From: JAOZTV01 sp965371805
GTDB taxonomy: Bacteria; Acidobacteriota; Aminicenantia; UBA2199
Reading direction: 5' to 3'
Assembly: GCA_965371805.1 (NCBI GenBank)
Contig: CBDUZW010000010.1
Span: 36,183-100,182 of the forward strand
DNA: 64,000 nt
This document shows positions 51,102 through 59,872 of this stretch, one piece after another. Position 1 is the stretch's first letter. The number at the start of each line of letters is the position of its first letter. Both the position numbers and the translations under genes were made by a program. Under the pieces are notes generated by a model. The model worked only from the letters and a program-made list of their open reading frames with translations. It did not search any database and was not told the DNA's origin.

Positions 51102-51854
51102 CTACTTTCCCGGTTCTTTTATTACCCCGAGAGGGAAATATGGAATCTGTTCGTTTTTTATCCAATCCAGAGACTGAACTGGAGTACATTTCCATCCTGA
51201 TGGACAGTTTGATACAACCTCAATAAATGAAGTTCCTATCTTCTGTTTAGAGACATTAAATGCTTTCAATAAAGCTTTTTTTGTCTTTCGTGCATTTCCA
51301 GCAGTATTACAGCTAACTCTTTCAACATATGCAACGCCATCAAAATTAGCAACTATCTCAGACATTTTTAAAGGCATTCCAGCATTTTTTGGATCTCTTC
51401 CATGGGGACTCGTAGTTGTTACCTGACCTTTTAACGTGGTCGGTGCCATCTGCCCTCCTGTCATTCCGTAAATACCGTTATTGATGAAAATAAAGACTAT
51501 GTTTTCACCTCTATTGCATGCATGAATAGTTTCAGCTGTCCCGATTGCGGCAAGGTCTCCATCTCCCTGATAAGAAAAAACATATTTATCAGGATGAAGT
51601 CTTGAAATGGCTGTTGCAACTGCAGCAGCTCTACCGTGAGCAGCTTCCTGCATATCAACATCCATATAATCATAGGCAAAGACTGAACAACCTACAGGGC
51701 AAACTCCTATTGTTTTATCTTGAATATCCATCTCTTCCACAACTTCCATTAGAAGTTTGTGGACAGTTCCGTGGAAGCAACCTGGACAATAGTGCATTCT
51801 TGTTTTTATTAGAGCTTCGGGTCTTTCGTATACTACTTCATATCCTTCTCTCAT
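51102..51854 (-). CDS. 2-oxoacid:ferredoxin oxidoreductase, beta (TPP) subunit
   Basis: About 250 residues from ATG 51854, chosen because GAGGAGGG is well spaced; a longer frame starts at 51890. HYCPGCFHGTVHKLL carries a cluster-ligand CxxC. YQGDGDLAAIG and FINNGIYGMTGGQMAPTT are the TPP/Mg-binding GDGx~NN motif. It catalyses CoA-dependent oxidative decarboxylation of a 2-oxoacid with the alpha, gamma and ferredoxin subunits. Confidence 0.92.
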   Translation of the reverse strand: MREGYEVVYERPEALIKTRMHYCPGCFHGTVHKLLMEVVEEMDIQDKTIGVCPVGCSVFAYDYMDVDMQEAAHGRAAAVATAISRLHPDKYVFSYQGDGDLAAIGTAETIHACNRGENIVFIFINNGIYGMTGGQMAPTTLKGQVTTTSPHGRDPKNAGMPLKMSEIVANFDGVAYVERVSCNTAGNARKTKKALLKAFNVSKQKIGTSFIEVVSNCPSGWKCTPVQSLDWIKNEQIPYFPLGVIKEPGK

Positions 51855-51855
51855 T

Positions 51856-52920
51856 TTAGCCCTCCTCGTATTTTTTGACAGTATATTCAAGTATCTCTTC
51901 AGGGGTCATCATTATACCACCAGTTCTTCCATAAAAATGTACAGGCTTTCTACCCTCTACATTTAGTTTTACATCTTCGATCATTTGTCCAACACTCATC
52001 TCAACCGAGAGGAAAAATTTTGTTGAATCTTTTTTTGATAATTCAGCAATCGCTTCAGTAGGGAAAGGCCATAGAGTAATAGGTCTTAATAATCCCATTT
52101 TAATGTCTTTTTCTCTTGCAAGGTCAACAACTTTTTTTGAAGTTCTTGAGGATACGCCATAAGAGACTAATATAATCTCAGCATCATCAAGTTTGTAATT
52201 TTCATATCTTACTTCATTTTCAACAATCTCTTTATATTTTGCCTGTAATTTAAAGTTTTTTTGTTCCATGTCTTCAGATTGAATATAGAGGGATGTAATA
52301 TAATTTCTATCTCTATCTTTGGTTTTTCCAGTTGTTGCCCATGGTTTATTGGGTTTATATTCAATAGGTTCTGGTAATTCTACTTTTTCCATCATTTGAC
52401 CAATGGCACCGTCAGTCAGTATCAGAGCAGGCGTATTGTATTTATCCGCAAGTTCAAATGCCAGAATAGTATGATCGACCATCTCCTGTACTGAGTTAGG
52501 GGCAAGAGTGATTAATTTATAATCTCCATGACCGCCACCTTTTACAGCTTGAAAATAATCTCCTTGACTTGCCTGAATTGTTCCTAGGCCGGGACCACCT
52601 CTTGAGATATTTGCTATAACACATGGTAATTCAGCACATGCGATATAGGATACACCTTCCTGCATCAATGAATAACCTGGAGAAGATGTAGTTGTCATAA
52701 CTCTTGCACCTGCTCCGGCTCCACCATATACCATATTTATTGACGCTACCTCACTCTCAGCATGAACTAACACATAATCATGGTTTGGTTCCTGCATAGC
52801 CAGATATTCTACAATTTCTGACTGAGGGGTTATCGGGTAGCCAAAATATCCCTGCATACCAGCTCTAATTGCTGCTTCAGCAAGGGCTTCGTTTCCTTTC
52901 ATAAATCTAATTTCACCCAT
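51856..52920 (-). CDS. vorB: 2-oxoacid:ferredoxin oxidoreductase, alpha subunit (VorB-like)
   Basis: The 354-residue protein begins EIRFMKGNEALAEAAIRAGM and YFGYPITPQSEI, then HAESEVASINMVYGGAGAGA and TTTSSPGYSLMQEG, which is the standard alpha-subunit pattern (YPITPxSE, TSSPGxSLM). The sequence type is closest in memory to VorB (branched-chain 2-oxoacid), but 2-oxoglutarate is possible. Its stop abuts the beta gene. Confidence 0.88.
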   Translation of the reverse strand: MGEIRFMKGNEALAEAAIRAGMQGYFGYPITPQSEIVEYLAMQEPNHDYVLVHAESEVASINMVYGGAGAGARVMTTTSSPGYSLMQEGVSYIACAELPCVIANISRGGPGLGTIQASQGDYFQAVKGGGHGDYKLITLAPNSVQEMVDHTILAFELADKYNTPALILTDGAIGQMMEKVELPEPIEYKPNKPWATTGKTKDRDRNYITSLYIQSEDMEQKNFKLQAKYKEIVENEVRYENYKLDDAEIILVSYGVSSRTSKKVVDLAREKDIKMGLLRPITLWPFPTEAIAELSKKDSTKFFLSVEMSVGQMIEDVKLNVEGRKPVHFYGRTGGIMMTPEEILEYTVKKYEEG

Positions 52921-52956
52921 ATTTTCCTCCGTTTTAATAAATTTCTTTTAAAAAAA

Positions 52957-53178
52957 TCATTCAGATTTTTTGTACACTGTAATACAGGCATCAGGACATA
53001 CAATTGCACAGTTTTTACATGCAATACACTTTTCCTCAGCCTGATAAGAATAGTGCAGTCCAAAACTGTTTGTGTCGGTATTTTTTATTGCGAGACATTT
53101 AACTGGACAACTTTCTACACATAATCCACAGCCCTTACAGCATTCAACCGATATTTCCACATAACCTTTCGCAGCCAT
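52957..53178 (-). CDS. 2-oxoacid:ferredoxin oxidoreductase, ferredoxin-like (delta) subunit
   Basis: The 73-residue product, from ATG 53178 (CAGGAGG ribosome binding site; a longer frame exists from 53214), has two 4Fe-4S motifs, CKGCGLCVESCPVKC and CIACKNCAIVCPDAC. First gene of the operon. It passes electrons from the TPP subunit to ferredoxin. Confidence 0.9.
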   Translation of the reverse strand: MAAKGYVEISVECCKGCGLCVESCPVKCLAIKNTDTNSFGLHYSYQAEEKCIACKNCAIVCPDACITVYKKSE

Positions 53179-53354
53179 TATTACCTCCTGTAAACGACAG
53201 AACCCCACCAGCAATAGAGATTATATCCATTTGGTTATTACCCTAAAGTCAAAAGGTTTTCTTATATTTTTATTTTCGTCGCTGTTTAATTAGTATTATA
53301 ACAATGTTTTTACTTTTATTTCAAGTGTTTTTCATAAAAAAAAAGTAAAATTAA

Positions 53355-53385
53355 TGTTGCGCAATGCAACAGTTGTGCGATACAA
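53355..53385. promoter_or_regulatory. Tandem dyad operator upstream of MarR-hgcAB
   Basis: TGTTGC-GCAAT-GCAACA (53355-53371) and TTGT-GCGAT-ACAA (53373-53385) are two related dyads on a ~17-bp period, ending 23 bp before the regulator ATG. This is where an autoregulating MarR-type repressor would bind. Confidence 0.6.
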
Positions 53386-53407
53386 TGCATAATGTTGGGA
53401 GGCAAAC

Positions 53408-53911
53408 ATGTTGAAAATAGATGAAATTCGGGGATTAAGAGGGACTTTAAGAAAACTTGAAAGAGAACTGGCCTTTCAGTTATCTGAACAGGGAAACTGT
53501 TGTAATGTTACAATTGAGCAATGCCATACGATCCTTGAGTTAGGGAAAACAAAAAGAAAGATTAATTTGAAAACACTTGCGGACATATTAGGTCTTGACA
53601 AGAGTACCGTAAGTAGAGGTATTGACTCTCTAGTGAAAATGGGTTTAGTGATTAGAAAAGCGGATGAAAATAATAGGAGAAATATTGAACTATCCTTGAG
53701 TGAAAATGGGAAATTTACCTGTAATTCAATTAATAATTATTGTGATTCCTACTATAAAAATATTTTTGAGAAAATTCCCGGCAATAAACATAAACAGGTA
53801 GTTGAGTCTTTAAATTTTTTTGTAGAAGCAATGTTGTCATCTAATAAAGATGAACTGGAATATTGTTCAAAATCATGCAATAGAATGGAAGAGAAAAGGA
53901 GAAAGATATGA
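53408..53911 (+). CDS. MarR-type regulator with Cys-rich motifs
   Basis: The 167-residue winged-helix protein contains LKTLADILGLDKSTVSRGIDSLVKMG (recognition helix region) and the wing KADENNRRNIELSLSENG. Near residue 31 it has GNCCNVTIEQCHTILELG and near the C-terminus EYCSKSCNR. Such Cys sets are seen in thiol-metal-sensing MarR/ArsR-like proteins and could bind As or Hg. Its stop overlaps the hgcA ATG by 4 bp, so it probably controls hgcAB. Confidence 0.8.
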   Translation: MLKIDEIRGLRGTLRKLERELAFQLSEQGNCCNVTIEQCHTILELGKTKRKINLKTLADILGLDKSTVSRGIDSLVKMGLVIRKADENNRRNIELSLSENGKFTCNSINNYCDSYYKNIFEKIPGNKHKQVVESLNFFVEAMLSSNKDELEYCSKSCNRMEEKRRKI

Positions 53912-54999
53912 ATATGGAAAATAAAGAAGAAGGGTTTTCTGTCTCTAAGGTTATTTTGCCAGGTAAGATAAAGCTGAATACTCCTATCAAAAAAGAGAGA
54001 TGGCTGGCTGGCGAAATTCTAACTGATGGTGGGAAGATCCCCTTAATTAAATCTGTACTTGACAAAAATGACCTTATTGAACATAGGCAGGTACGATGGA
54101 GTAATAAAAAGAGAATGAAGTATTCAGTTCCTCCAGGCTTATACGGCATAGGAAAACCAAATGAGAATTCACCTGTTTTCCTCTCTGCAAACTATAAATT
54201 GAGTTTTGATGTTTTAAGAGAGAGCTTAAATAACATTAATTCCTGGGTTTTAGTTCTGGACACAAATGGGATCAATGTCTGGTGTGCAGCAGGGAAGGGA
54301 ACTTTTGGAACAAAAGAGCTCAATTTTAGACTAAAATCTGTGAATTTAGAAAAGATAGTTTCACATAAAAAACTTATTCTGCCACAACTTGGGGCTCCTG
54401 GTGTAGCGGCACATTTAGTTAAAAAGGAGACTGGATTTAAGGTGATTTATGGACCTGTCAGTGTAAAGGATATACCTGAATATGTAGAGAATGATTTTGT
54501 AAAAACCAAAGCTATGACAAAAGTGAAATTTCCAATTCAAGAACGCTTAAAACTGACGCCTATGGAATTAGTTAGTACTTTAAAATACATCCCGATGATT
54601 TCATTTGTTTTGTTGATCTTAAATGTATTTGGAAATTTTCCTATTGTTGCGAAAACTTTCTTTGAGATAAGTTTATTGCTGATAACTGTCCTGGCGGGAA
54701 CTATTTTGACTCCTATGCTGCTGCCCTATATTCCATTCCGTTCATTTGCAGCTAAGGGATGGCTGCTGGGGGTCATATTTATTCTGCCTCTTATCTTGTT
54801 TTCAGGGGAAAATACTTTGTTTTTAATCATATATTTACTTCTATTCCCACCTCTTTCATCCTATTTGGGATTAAACTTTACTGGAGCTTCGACCTATACA
54901 AATCTGTCCGGAGTTGTTAAAGAGATGAAATACTCTTTGCCATTAATGATGATTTCCTTAGTTTTAGGAATTATTTTAAAAGTATATAGTTTATTCTAG
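53908..54999 (+). CDS. hgcA: Mercury methylation corrinoid protein HgcA
   Basis: The 363-residue protein has the diagnostic cap-helix motif NVWCAAGK at residues 123-130 (GINVWCAAGKGTFGT), with Cys126 as the putative lower cobalt ligand. The N-terminal corrinoid domain (residues ~35-210, like the CFeSP large subunit) is followed by five membrane helices (~residues 230-360), the known HgcA architecture. With HgcB it transfers a methyl group to Hg(II). AAGGAG lies upstream of ATG. It is co-transcribed with the Cys-rich MarR-type gene and hgcB. Confidence 0.95.
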   Translation: MNMENKEEGFSVSKVILPGKIKLNTPIKKERWLAGEILTDGGKIPLIKSVLDKNDLIEHRQVRWSNKKRMKYSVPPGLYGIGKPNENSPVFLSANYKLSFDVLRESLNNINSWVLVLDTNGINVWCAAGKGTFGTKELNFRLKSVNLEKIVSHKKLILPQLGAPGVAAHLVKKETGFKVIYGPVSVKDIPEYVENDFVKTKAMTKVKFPIQERLKLTPMELVSTLKYIPMISFVLLILNVFGNFPIVAKTFFEISLLLITVLAGTILTPMLLPYIPFRSFAAKGWLLGVIFILPLILFSGENTLFLIIYLLLFPPLSSYLGLNFTGASTYTNLSGVVKEMKYSLPLMMISLVLGIILKVYSLF

Positions 55000-55008
55000 G
55001 AGGAAACT

Positions 55009-55302
55009 ATGAAATATTTAAAAAATGTATCAACTTTGAAATATAACTCAGATAAATGTATTGGATGCGGGGTCTGTGTTGAAGTTTGTCCTCATAGTGT
55101 TTTTGTTATAGAAGGAAAGAAAGCTGTTCTTCTTTATAAGGATGCCTGTATGGAATGCGGTGCCTGTAAAAGGAACTGTCCTACCGGAGCAATAGAAGTA
55201 AGAGAGGGAGTAGGTTGTGCTTATGCAATTGTTATGGGAAAACTAAAGGGAACCGAGCCTGATTGTGGATGTAGTGGGGATACCAAATCCGGATGTTGTT
55301 AG
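55009..55302 (+). CDS. hgcB: Mercury methylation ferredoxin HgcB
   Basis: The 97-residue protein has two 4Fe-4S motifs (Cys17/20/23/27 in CIGCGVCVEVC and Cys47/50/53/57 in CMECGACKRNC), the conserved EGVGCA Cys70, and a C-terminal Cys set (Cys86, Cys88, and the vicinal pair Cys96-Cys97). These are the features of HgcB: clusters reduce the HgcA corrinoid and the terminal thiols handle Hg. It begins 9 bp after hgcA with AGGAGG. Confidence 0.95.
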   Translation: MKYLKNVSTLKYNSDKCIGCGVCVEVCPHSVFVIEGKKAVLLYKDACMECGACKRNCPTGAIEVREGVGCAYAIVMGKLKGTEPDCGCSGDTKSGCC

Positions 55303-55499
55303 TTTTAATGTTTTAGAAGGTTTTCTCCTTGTCTCTCCGACTATATATCCCTCTGTTTTTTACATTTTTTACTTAAAGAATAATTAAAAAAAAAAATTAG
55401 GATTTTATATATTTTTTGTTTATAATATGCTAATATTTTACTATGTTAATGACTTATTTGAGTTTTGAACCTTTTGTAAAAATTTTTGTTATTTAATGA

Positions 55500-57029
55500 A
55501 TGGATTTAACTAAATATTTATCAGAATTAGAACTATTATTAGATATAAATGAAGATACTTTGAGTACAGTAGAAAGTATAGAAAATGTAAAAAAAAACTT
55601 TCATTTTGCTGTTAATTTACTTACAGATATAGCTTTCCTGCTCGATGAAAATGGGAAAATAATTTTTAAACCTGAAAACATTGCAGAATGGAATTTGTCA
55701 TTGAGTACTCTTACTGAAAACAACTCTATTCATCAACTTTTTCATCCAAAGTGTTCACATAATAAATGCCATTTGATAACATATTGGAAATTAGCTAAAA
55801 TAAATTTTGAGAAAAAAGAATCTTTTGAATATCAATATTATGATACTGTACTAAATAGACATCTGTTTATTCAGTATAAACCTGTTGAGTCTATAGATTC
55901 TAAAAATTCTAAAAATTATTTTGTTACAGCATTATTTAAAGATATCTCAATTCAGAAAAAAATTGAAACAAATTTGTATAGGGCCGCAACGGAACTAAAA
56001 ACTGTTCTAAAGGCTTTACCAGGGCAATATATTCGATTAGATAGAAATGGAACAATTCTGGATGTGAATGTCAATGATGGACAGGAGGGGTTGTTTTTTT
56101 CAAAAATTTTCCCAAATACTAATTTAATTAGTTTTTTTCCTCTTGGTATAGGGGAAAAAATATTGGAAGCAATTAATATTGAAAATAAAACCAATCCAGT
56201 ACTTTTATTAAAATATTCAGATAATTATGATGGAGCAAAATATTATTTTGAAGTAAGGGTTGTAGCTTTAACATCAGATATTTATATGTTGATTAATAGA
56301 AATATAACGAAAGAACAGAATATGGAATCTATTGCTGAAACTGTAAATATGATGAATAATTTAGGTTATATATTTTCTGGAATCAGGCATGAGATTGGGA
56401 ATCCGATTAATGCAATTAAAATGACTATGAGCGTTATGAAAATGAATATTAAAGATTTATCAAAAGATAGATTGTCTGAATATATTGAAAGAGTTTTATC
56501 TGGAATATATAGAGTCGAATACCTATTAAAGTCATTTAAAAATTTTAATTTATTTGAAGATCCAGAACCTGTTGATATTTATTTGATTGATTTCTTAAAT
56601 AAATTTATCTCCATTTTAAAAGAGGATAATAAATGTAAAAATATAGCAATATATTTAGATCCTGATTCTGTTAACTATAGTGTAAATGCTGATCCAAGGG
56701 CTCTACATCATGTTTTATTAAATATTTTTAGTAATGCCATTGATGCTCTTGTGGCAACTCCAGATGCTAGAATTGATATAATTGTAAAAACAAACTCAGA
56801 TATGATTCAACTTATTATAAAAGATAATGGTGTAGGGATTAGTGTAGATCAGAAAGAAAATTTATTTAAACCATTTATGACAACAAAAGCACATGGAACT
56901 GGACTTGGCTTAGTAATTGTTAAAAAAAATTTGTCCAGGATGGGAGGGCTGATAGAAATAGACAGTCCAAATAGTACCGGTACAGATGTTATAGTGTCAC
57001 TTCCAATGAATAAGAAAATTAAAATTTGA
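55500..57029 (+). CDS. PAS-domain sensor histidine kinase
   Basis: The 509-residue protein has two N-terminal PAS-like regions (roughly 25-150 and 165-280), no clear membrane segment, a HisKA-like helix with SGIRHEIGNPINAIK (phospho-acceptor His), and HATPase_c motifs: LLNIFSNAIDAL (N box), IKDNGVGIS (G1), FKPFMTTKAHGTGLGLVIVKK (F and G2). A soluble kinase sensing an internal signal. It lies 65 bp upstream of a response regulator and is presumed its partner. Confidence 0.88.
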   Translation: MDLTKYLSELELLLDINEDTLSTVESIENVKKNFHFAVNLLTDIAFLLDENGKIIFKPENIAEWNLSLSTLTENNSIHQLFHPKCSHNKCHLITYWKLAKINFEKKESFEYQYYDTVLNRHLFIQYKPVESIDSKNSKNYFVTALFKDISIQKKIETNLYRAATELKTVLKALPGQYIRLDRNGTILDVNVNDGQEGLFFSKIFPNTNLISFFPLGIGEKILEAINIENKTNPVLLLKYSDNYDGAKYYFEVRVVALTSDIYMLINRNITKEQNMESIAETVNMMNNLGYIFSGIRHEIGNPINAIKMTMSVMKMNIKDLSKDRLSEYIERVLSGIYRVEYLLKSFKNFNLFEDPEPVDIYLIDFLNKFISILKEDNKCKNIAIYLDPDSVNYSVNADPRALHHVLLNIFSNAIDALVATPDARIDIIVKTNSDMIQLIIKDNGVGISVDQKENLFKPFMTTKAHGTGLGLVIVKKNLSRMGGLIEIDSPNSTGTDVIVSLPMNKKIKI

Positions 57030-57094
57030 AATTATGGCAGTTATAACTTGACTTTTCTTTTTGTTTTTTAGAAAATACTGGTGGGAATAAAAAA

Positions 57095-58171
57095 ATGAAA
57101 AATTTATTAATTGTTGATGATGACAAATCGTTTCTATTAAGTTTAAAAGATGGCCTTTTGTCTCATAATAAAAAATATTCGGTATCAACAGCATTTAATG
57201 GTAAGGAAGCAGTTACAATTCTAAACGCAATTGATATAGATCTTGTTATTACTGATTTGAAGATGCCAGTGATGGATGGTTTTGAGTTACTTGCTCATAT
57301 GAGTAAGAGGCATAATAATATTCCTGTTATTGTAATAACTGCTTTTGGAACGGAAAAAATTGAACAACAAATAAATGAGATTGGTTTATTTCAATATTTA
57401 GAAAAACCATTGGATTTCAATGTTCTTACAGATAAAATTAATGAATGTTTAGAAAAAAAAAGTGAGGGATTTATAAAAGGTATTACTTTATCTTCAATTC
57501 TTCAGTTAATTGAGATGGAACGAAAAACATGCTCTTTAATGATCAATTCAGAAAAGAAAAGAGGAGAGGTGTTTTTTGAAAATGGGATTTTATTATTTGC
57601 GGAGACAGGCCAGTTGATTGGAGATGAAGCAGCATACAATATGGTTGTCTGGGATCAACCTGAAATTGAAATTAGTGAAAAAAAAGGGAAAGAAAAAAAT
57701 ATCACACAAACTTTAAAATATATTCTTCTGGAAGCATATAGAATATTGGATGAAAAAAAAGAGGAACAAAAAAAATCGAAAAATAATATGGAGGATGGTA
57801 TGAATGTAGAAAAACTTGAAAACGCAATAACGGGACTTAGAAGGGATCTTGGTAGTGGACTTTTAGCAACAGATTTTTTTGTAGTTGCTGATGGGCAAAC
57901 TTTAGCTGGCTTTAACTCTAATCCTCAGGCATGTGCGCTTTTTACTCAATTAACATTGCAAATGAATGAAACTTTAGGTGGGTCCGGTTTTCCTATAATT
58001 GGGAAATACTATATTCTTGATTTAGCAGACAATAAAATGGTTATTGTTATTCCACTTGGTGATTATATGTGTGGAATGTTATTAGATAAAACAAGTGCAA
58101 AACTCGGGCTTGTTTTAAATATTGGGATTCCAAGGGTTATTGATGCTTTTGAAGAAGCCTTAGTGAGTTAA
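57095..58171 (+). CDS. Response regulator with DUF4388 (PATAN) and Roadblock-like domain
   Basis: The 358-residue protein has a receiver domain (residues 1-120: IVDDDKSFLL, phospho-Asp in VITDLKMPVMDG, VITAFG, Lys in YLEKPLDF), a DUF4388/PATAN-like region (~125-215: SSILQLIEMERKTCSLMI, GEVFFENGILLFAETG), a Lys/Glu linker, and a C-terminal Roadblock/LC7-like fold (~235-358: LLATDFFVVADGQTLAGF). There is no DNA-binding domain. Output is probably through protein interaction, perhaps with a small GTPase. Confidence 0.8.
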   Translation: MKNLLIVDDDKSFLLSLKDGLLSHNKKYSVSTAFNGKEAVTILNAIDIDLVITDLKMPVMDGFELLAHMSKRHNNIPVIVITAFGTEKIEQQINEIGLFQYLEKPLDFNVLTDKINECLEKKSEGFIKGITLSSILQLIEMERKTCSLMINSEKKRGEVFFENGILLFAETGQLIGDEAAYNMVVWDQPEIEISEKKGKEKNITQTLKYILLEAYRILDEKKEEQKKSKNNMEDGMNVEKLENAITGLRRDLGSGLLATDFFVVADGQTLAGFNSNPQACALFTQLTLQMNETLGGSGFPIIGKYYILDLADNKMVIVIPLGDYMCGMLLDKTSAKLGLVLNIGIPRVIDAFEEALVS

Positions 58172-58184
58172 TAAGAGAGTAATT

Positions 58185-58379
58185 ATGGGTAAAGAACTTG
58201 AAAAAATTTTTCTCATAGTAGAGGAAAAAAAGGGAAACAATGGAAGAATCAGGCTTTCACAAATGTCTAAGATTACAAAAAAAATAGCTAGTGAACTGGA
58301 TGATGATCTGGCAATGGTTGATTCCTTAAAAAAAAAAGCTTCTGAATTAATTGGAGAAGATATAGATAAGTTTCTCTAA
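58185..58379 (+). CDS. Small helical protein downstream of response regulator
   Basis: The 64-residue charged protein (KELEKIFLIVEEKKGNNG, ending ELIGEDIDKFL) begins 13 bp after the regulator stop, so it is in the same operon. There is no recognised family; it could be a small partner of the Roadblock-like domain. Confidence 0.55.
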   Translation: MGKELEKIFLIVEEKKGNNGRIRLSQMSKITKKIASELDDDLAMVDSLKKKASELIGEDIDKFL

Positions 58380-58449
58380 TTTAAAGTTTTTGATACTAAT
58401 TCAATATTCTGTTTTTTTTATTATGCTAAAATAGTGAAAGGTGAAAATT

Positions 58450-59190
58450 GTGATAGAGAGAAAGAATATCTATTTTATTTCTGATATACATTTGAAATTT
58501 GTTAAGGATGAAGAAGAGGAGATCAAACAGCAAAAATTGATTGAGTTTTTATTGTCAATTAAAGATGATGCGAAAGAACTTTATATAATAGGGGATCTTT
58601 TTGATTTCTGGTTTGAATGGTATTCTGTTATTCCAAAATACTGGTTTAATATTTTTTTTCATTTCAAAATTCTGATCAAAAACGGGGTAAAAATATCTTT
58701 TCTTACAGGAAATCATGATTTTTATTTTAACTCTTATCTGGAAGATGAAATAGGATTTATCTGCTATGATGAAAAAACTGAATTTGAAATTGACACAGAT
58801 TCCGGCATAAAGAGTTTTTTTATTGCACATGGGGATGGCTATGCTAAAAAAGATAGAGGGTACCGGTTTTTAAAAAAAATCATAAGAAATAAATTTTCAA
58901 TATTTTTGTTTAAAACATTCATTCCACCTGATCTAGGTATGTGGATAGCAAAAAAAACTTCAGAAACTAGTGGAAAACATAGAAATGACGGACCGGACTG
59001 GCAGGAAGAGTATTTTGATTTTGCAAAGTCAAAATTTAAGGAAAACTATGATTTTGTTGTATTAGGTCATCTTCATAAATCTGTCAGAAAAGAGTTGGAT
59101 GGGAAAGTTTACATCAATAGCGGAGATTGGATAAATTCCTTCTCTTATGCAATATTTGATGGAAAAGATTTGCTGTTAAAATCTAAATAA
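58450..59190 (+). CDS. LpxH-like UDP-2,3-diacylglucosamine diphosphatase
   Basis: About 246 residues with calcineurin-like motifs FISDIHLKF, YIIGDLFDFWFEW, LTGNHDFYF, IAHGDGYAKKDRGYRFLKKI and VLGHLHKS. The GDLFDFW and HGDxxxxxDxGYR patterns are specific to the LpxH/YbbF group that releases lipid X in lipid A synthesis, which implies an LPS-bearing outer membrane. GTG at 58450 has AAAGGTG upstream; GTG at 58441 is an alternative. Confidence 0.8.
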   Translation: MIERKNIYFISDIHLKFVKDEEEEIKQQKLIEFLLSIKDDAKELYIIGDLFDFWFEWYSVIPKYWFNIFFHFKILIKNGVKISFLTGNHDFYFNSYLEDEIGFICYDEKTEFEIDTDSGIKSFFIAHGDGYAKKDRGYRFLKKIIRNKFSIFLFKTFIPPDLGMWIAKKTSETSGKHRNDGPDWQEEYFDFAKSKFKENYDFVVLGHLHKSVRKELDGKVYINSGDWINSFSYAIFDGKDLLLKSK

Positions 59191-59192
59191 AT

Positions 59193-59783
59193 TTAATCTT
59201 CAAATATTTTAAACTTTTTATATTTCTTTTCGTAATTTTTGCAACCATTATTTAAGATAGATTCAATGACTTCTGCACTTTTTTCAAAATAATCAGGAAG
59301 TAACTCTTTTTCATGGGAGTTAAAATTTCCCAGTACATAATTGGTTATATTGCCATTATTCGGGGGTTTTGAAATGCCCAGTCTAAACCTGTAAAAATCT
59401 CTTGTTCCTAAATTTGCCGCAATAGACCTGAGTCCATTATGTCCTGCGAGTCCACCGCCATTCTTTAAACTTATTGTTCCAAAATCCAGTTCCAGTTCAT
59501 CCTGGATAATAATAATCTCACTTGTCTCTATTTTAAAATACTTTAATAGCGCAAGAATCCCGTCACCGCTCCGGTTCATATATGTCATTGGCTTAATAAA
59601 ATAAACCTTTTCATCATTGATCGTAATTGTGCTGTATTCACTATTAAATTTTGTTGTCCAGTTTAATTCATCATAAAAACTAAGATATTCAATAGCCTGC
59701 CATGCGACATTATGTCTTGTCCCTAAGTACTCATTCCCCGGGTTACCAAGTGCCGCAACTAATCTAATTTTACTTTCTTCCAT
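59193..59783 (-). CDS. pth: Peptidyl-tRNA hydrolase
   Basis: The 196-residue protein begins RLVAALGNPGNEYLGTRHNV with the catalytic His, has IKPMTYMNRSG, IIQDELELDFG (catalytic Asp; Glu for the usual second Asp), GGGLAGHNGLRSI and FYRFRLGISKP. It recycles peptidyl-tRNA. It is convergent with the LpxH-like gene, 2 bp apart. Confidence 0.94.
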   Translation of the reverse strand: MEESKIRLVAALGNPGNEYLGTRHNVAWQAIEYLSFYDELNWTTKFNSEYSTITINDEKVYFIKPMTYMNRSGDGILALLKYFKIETSEIIIIQDELELDFGTISLKNGGGLAGHNGLRSIAANLGTRDFYRFRLGISKPPNNGNITNYVLGNFNSHEKELLPDYFEKSAEVIESILNNGCKNYEKKYKKFKIFED

Positions 59784-59872
59784 AAAGCTAAGTTACCACA
59801 ATTCTTTTTTTTCTGTCAAGTTTTAGGCGATATATTATTTGCATTTATTTAGGCTATAAGGGATAATATTTC

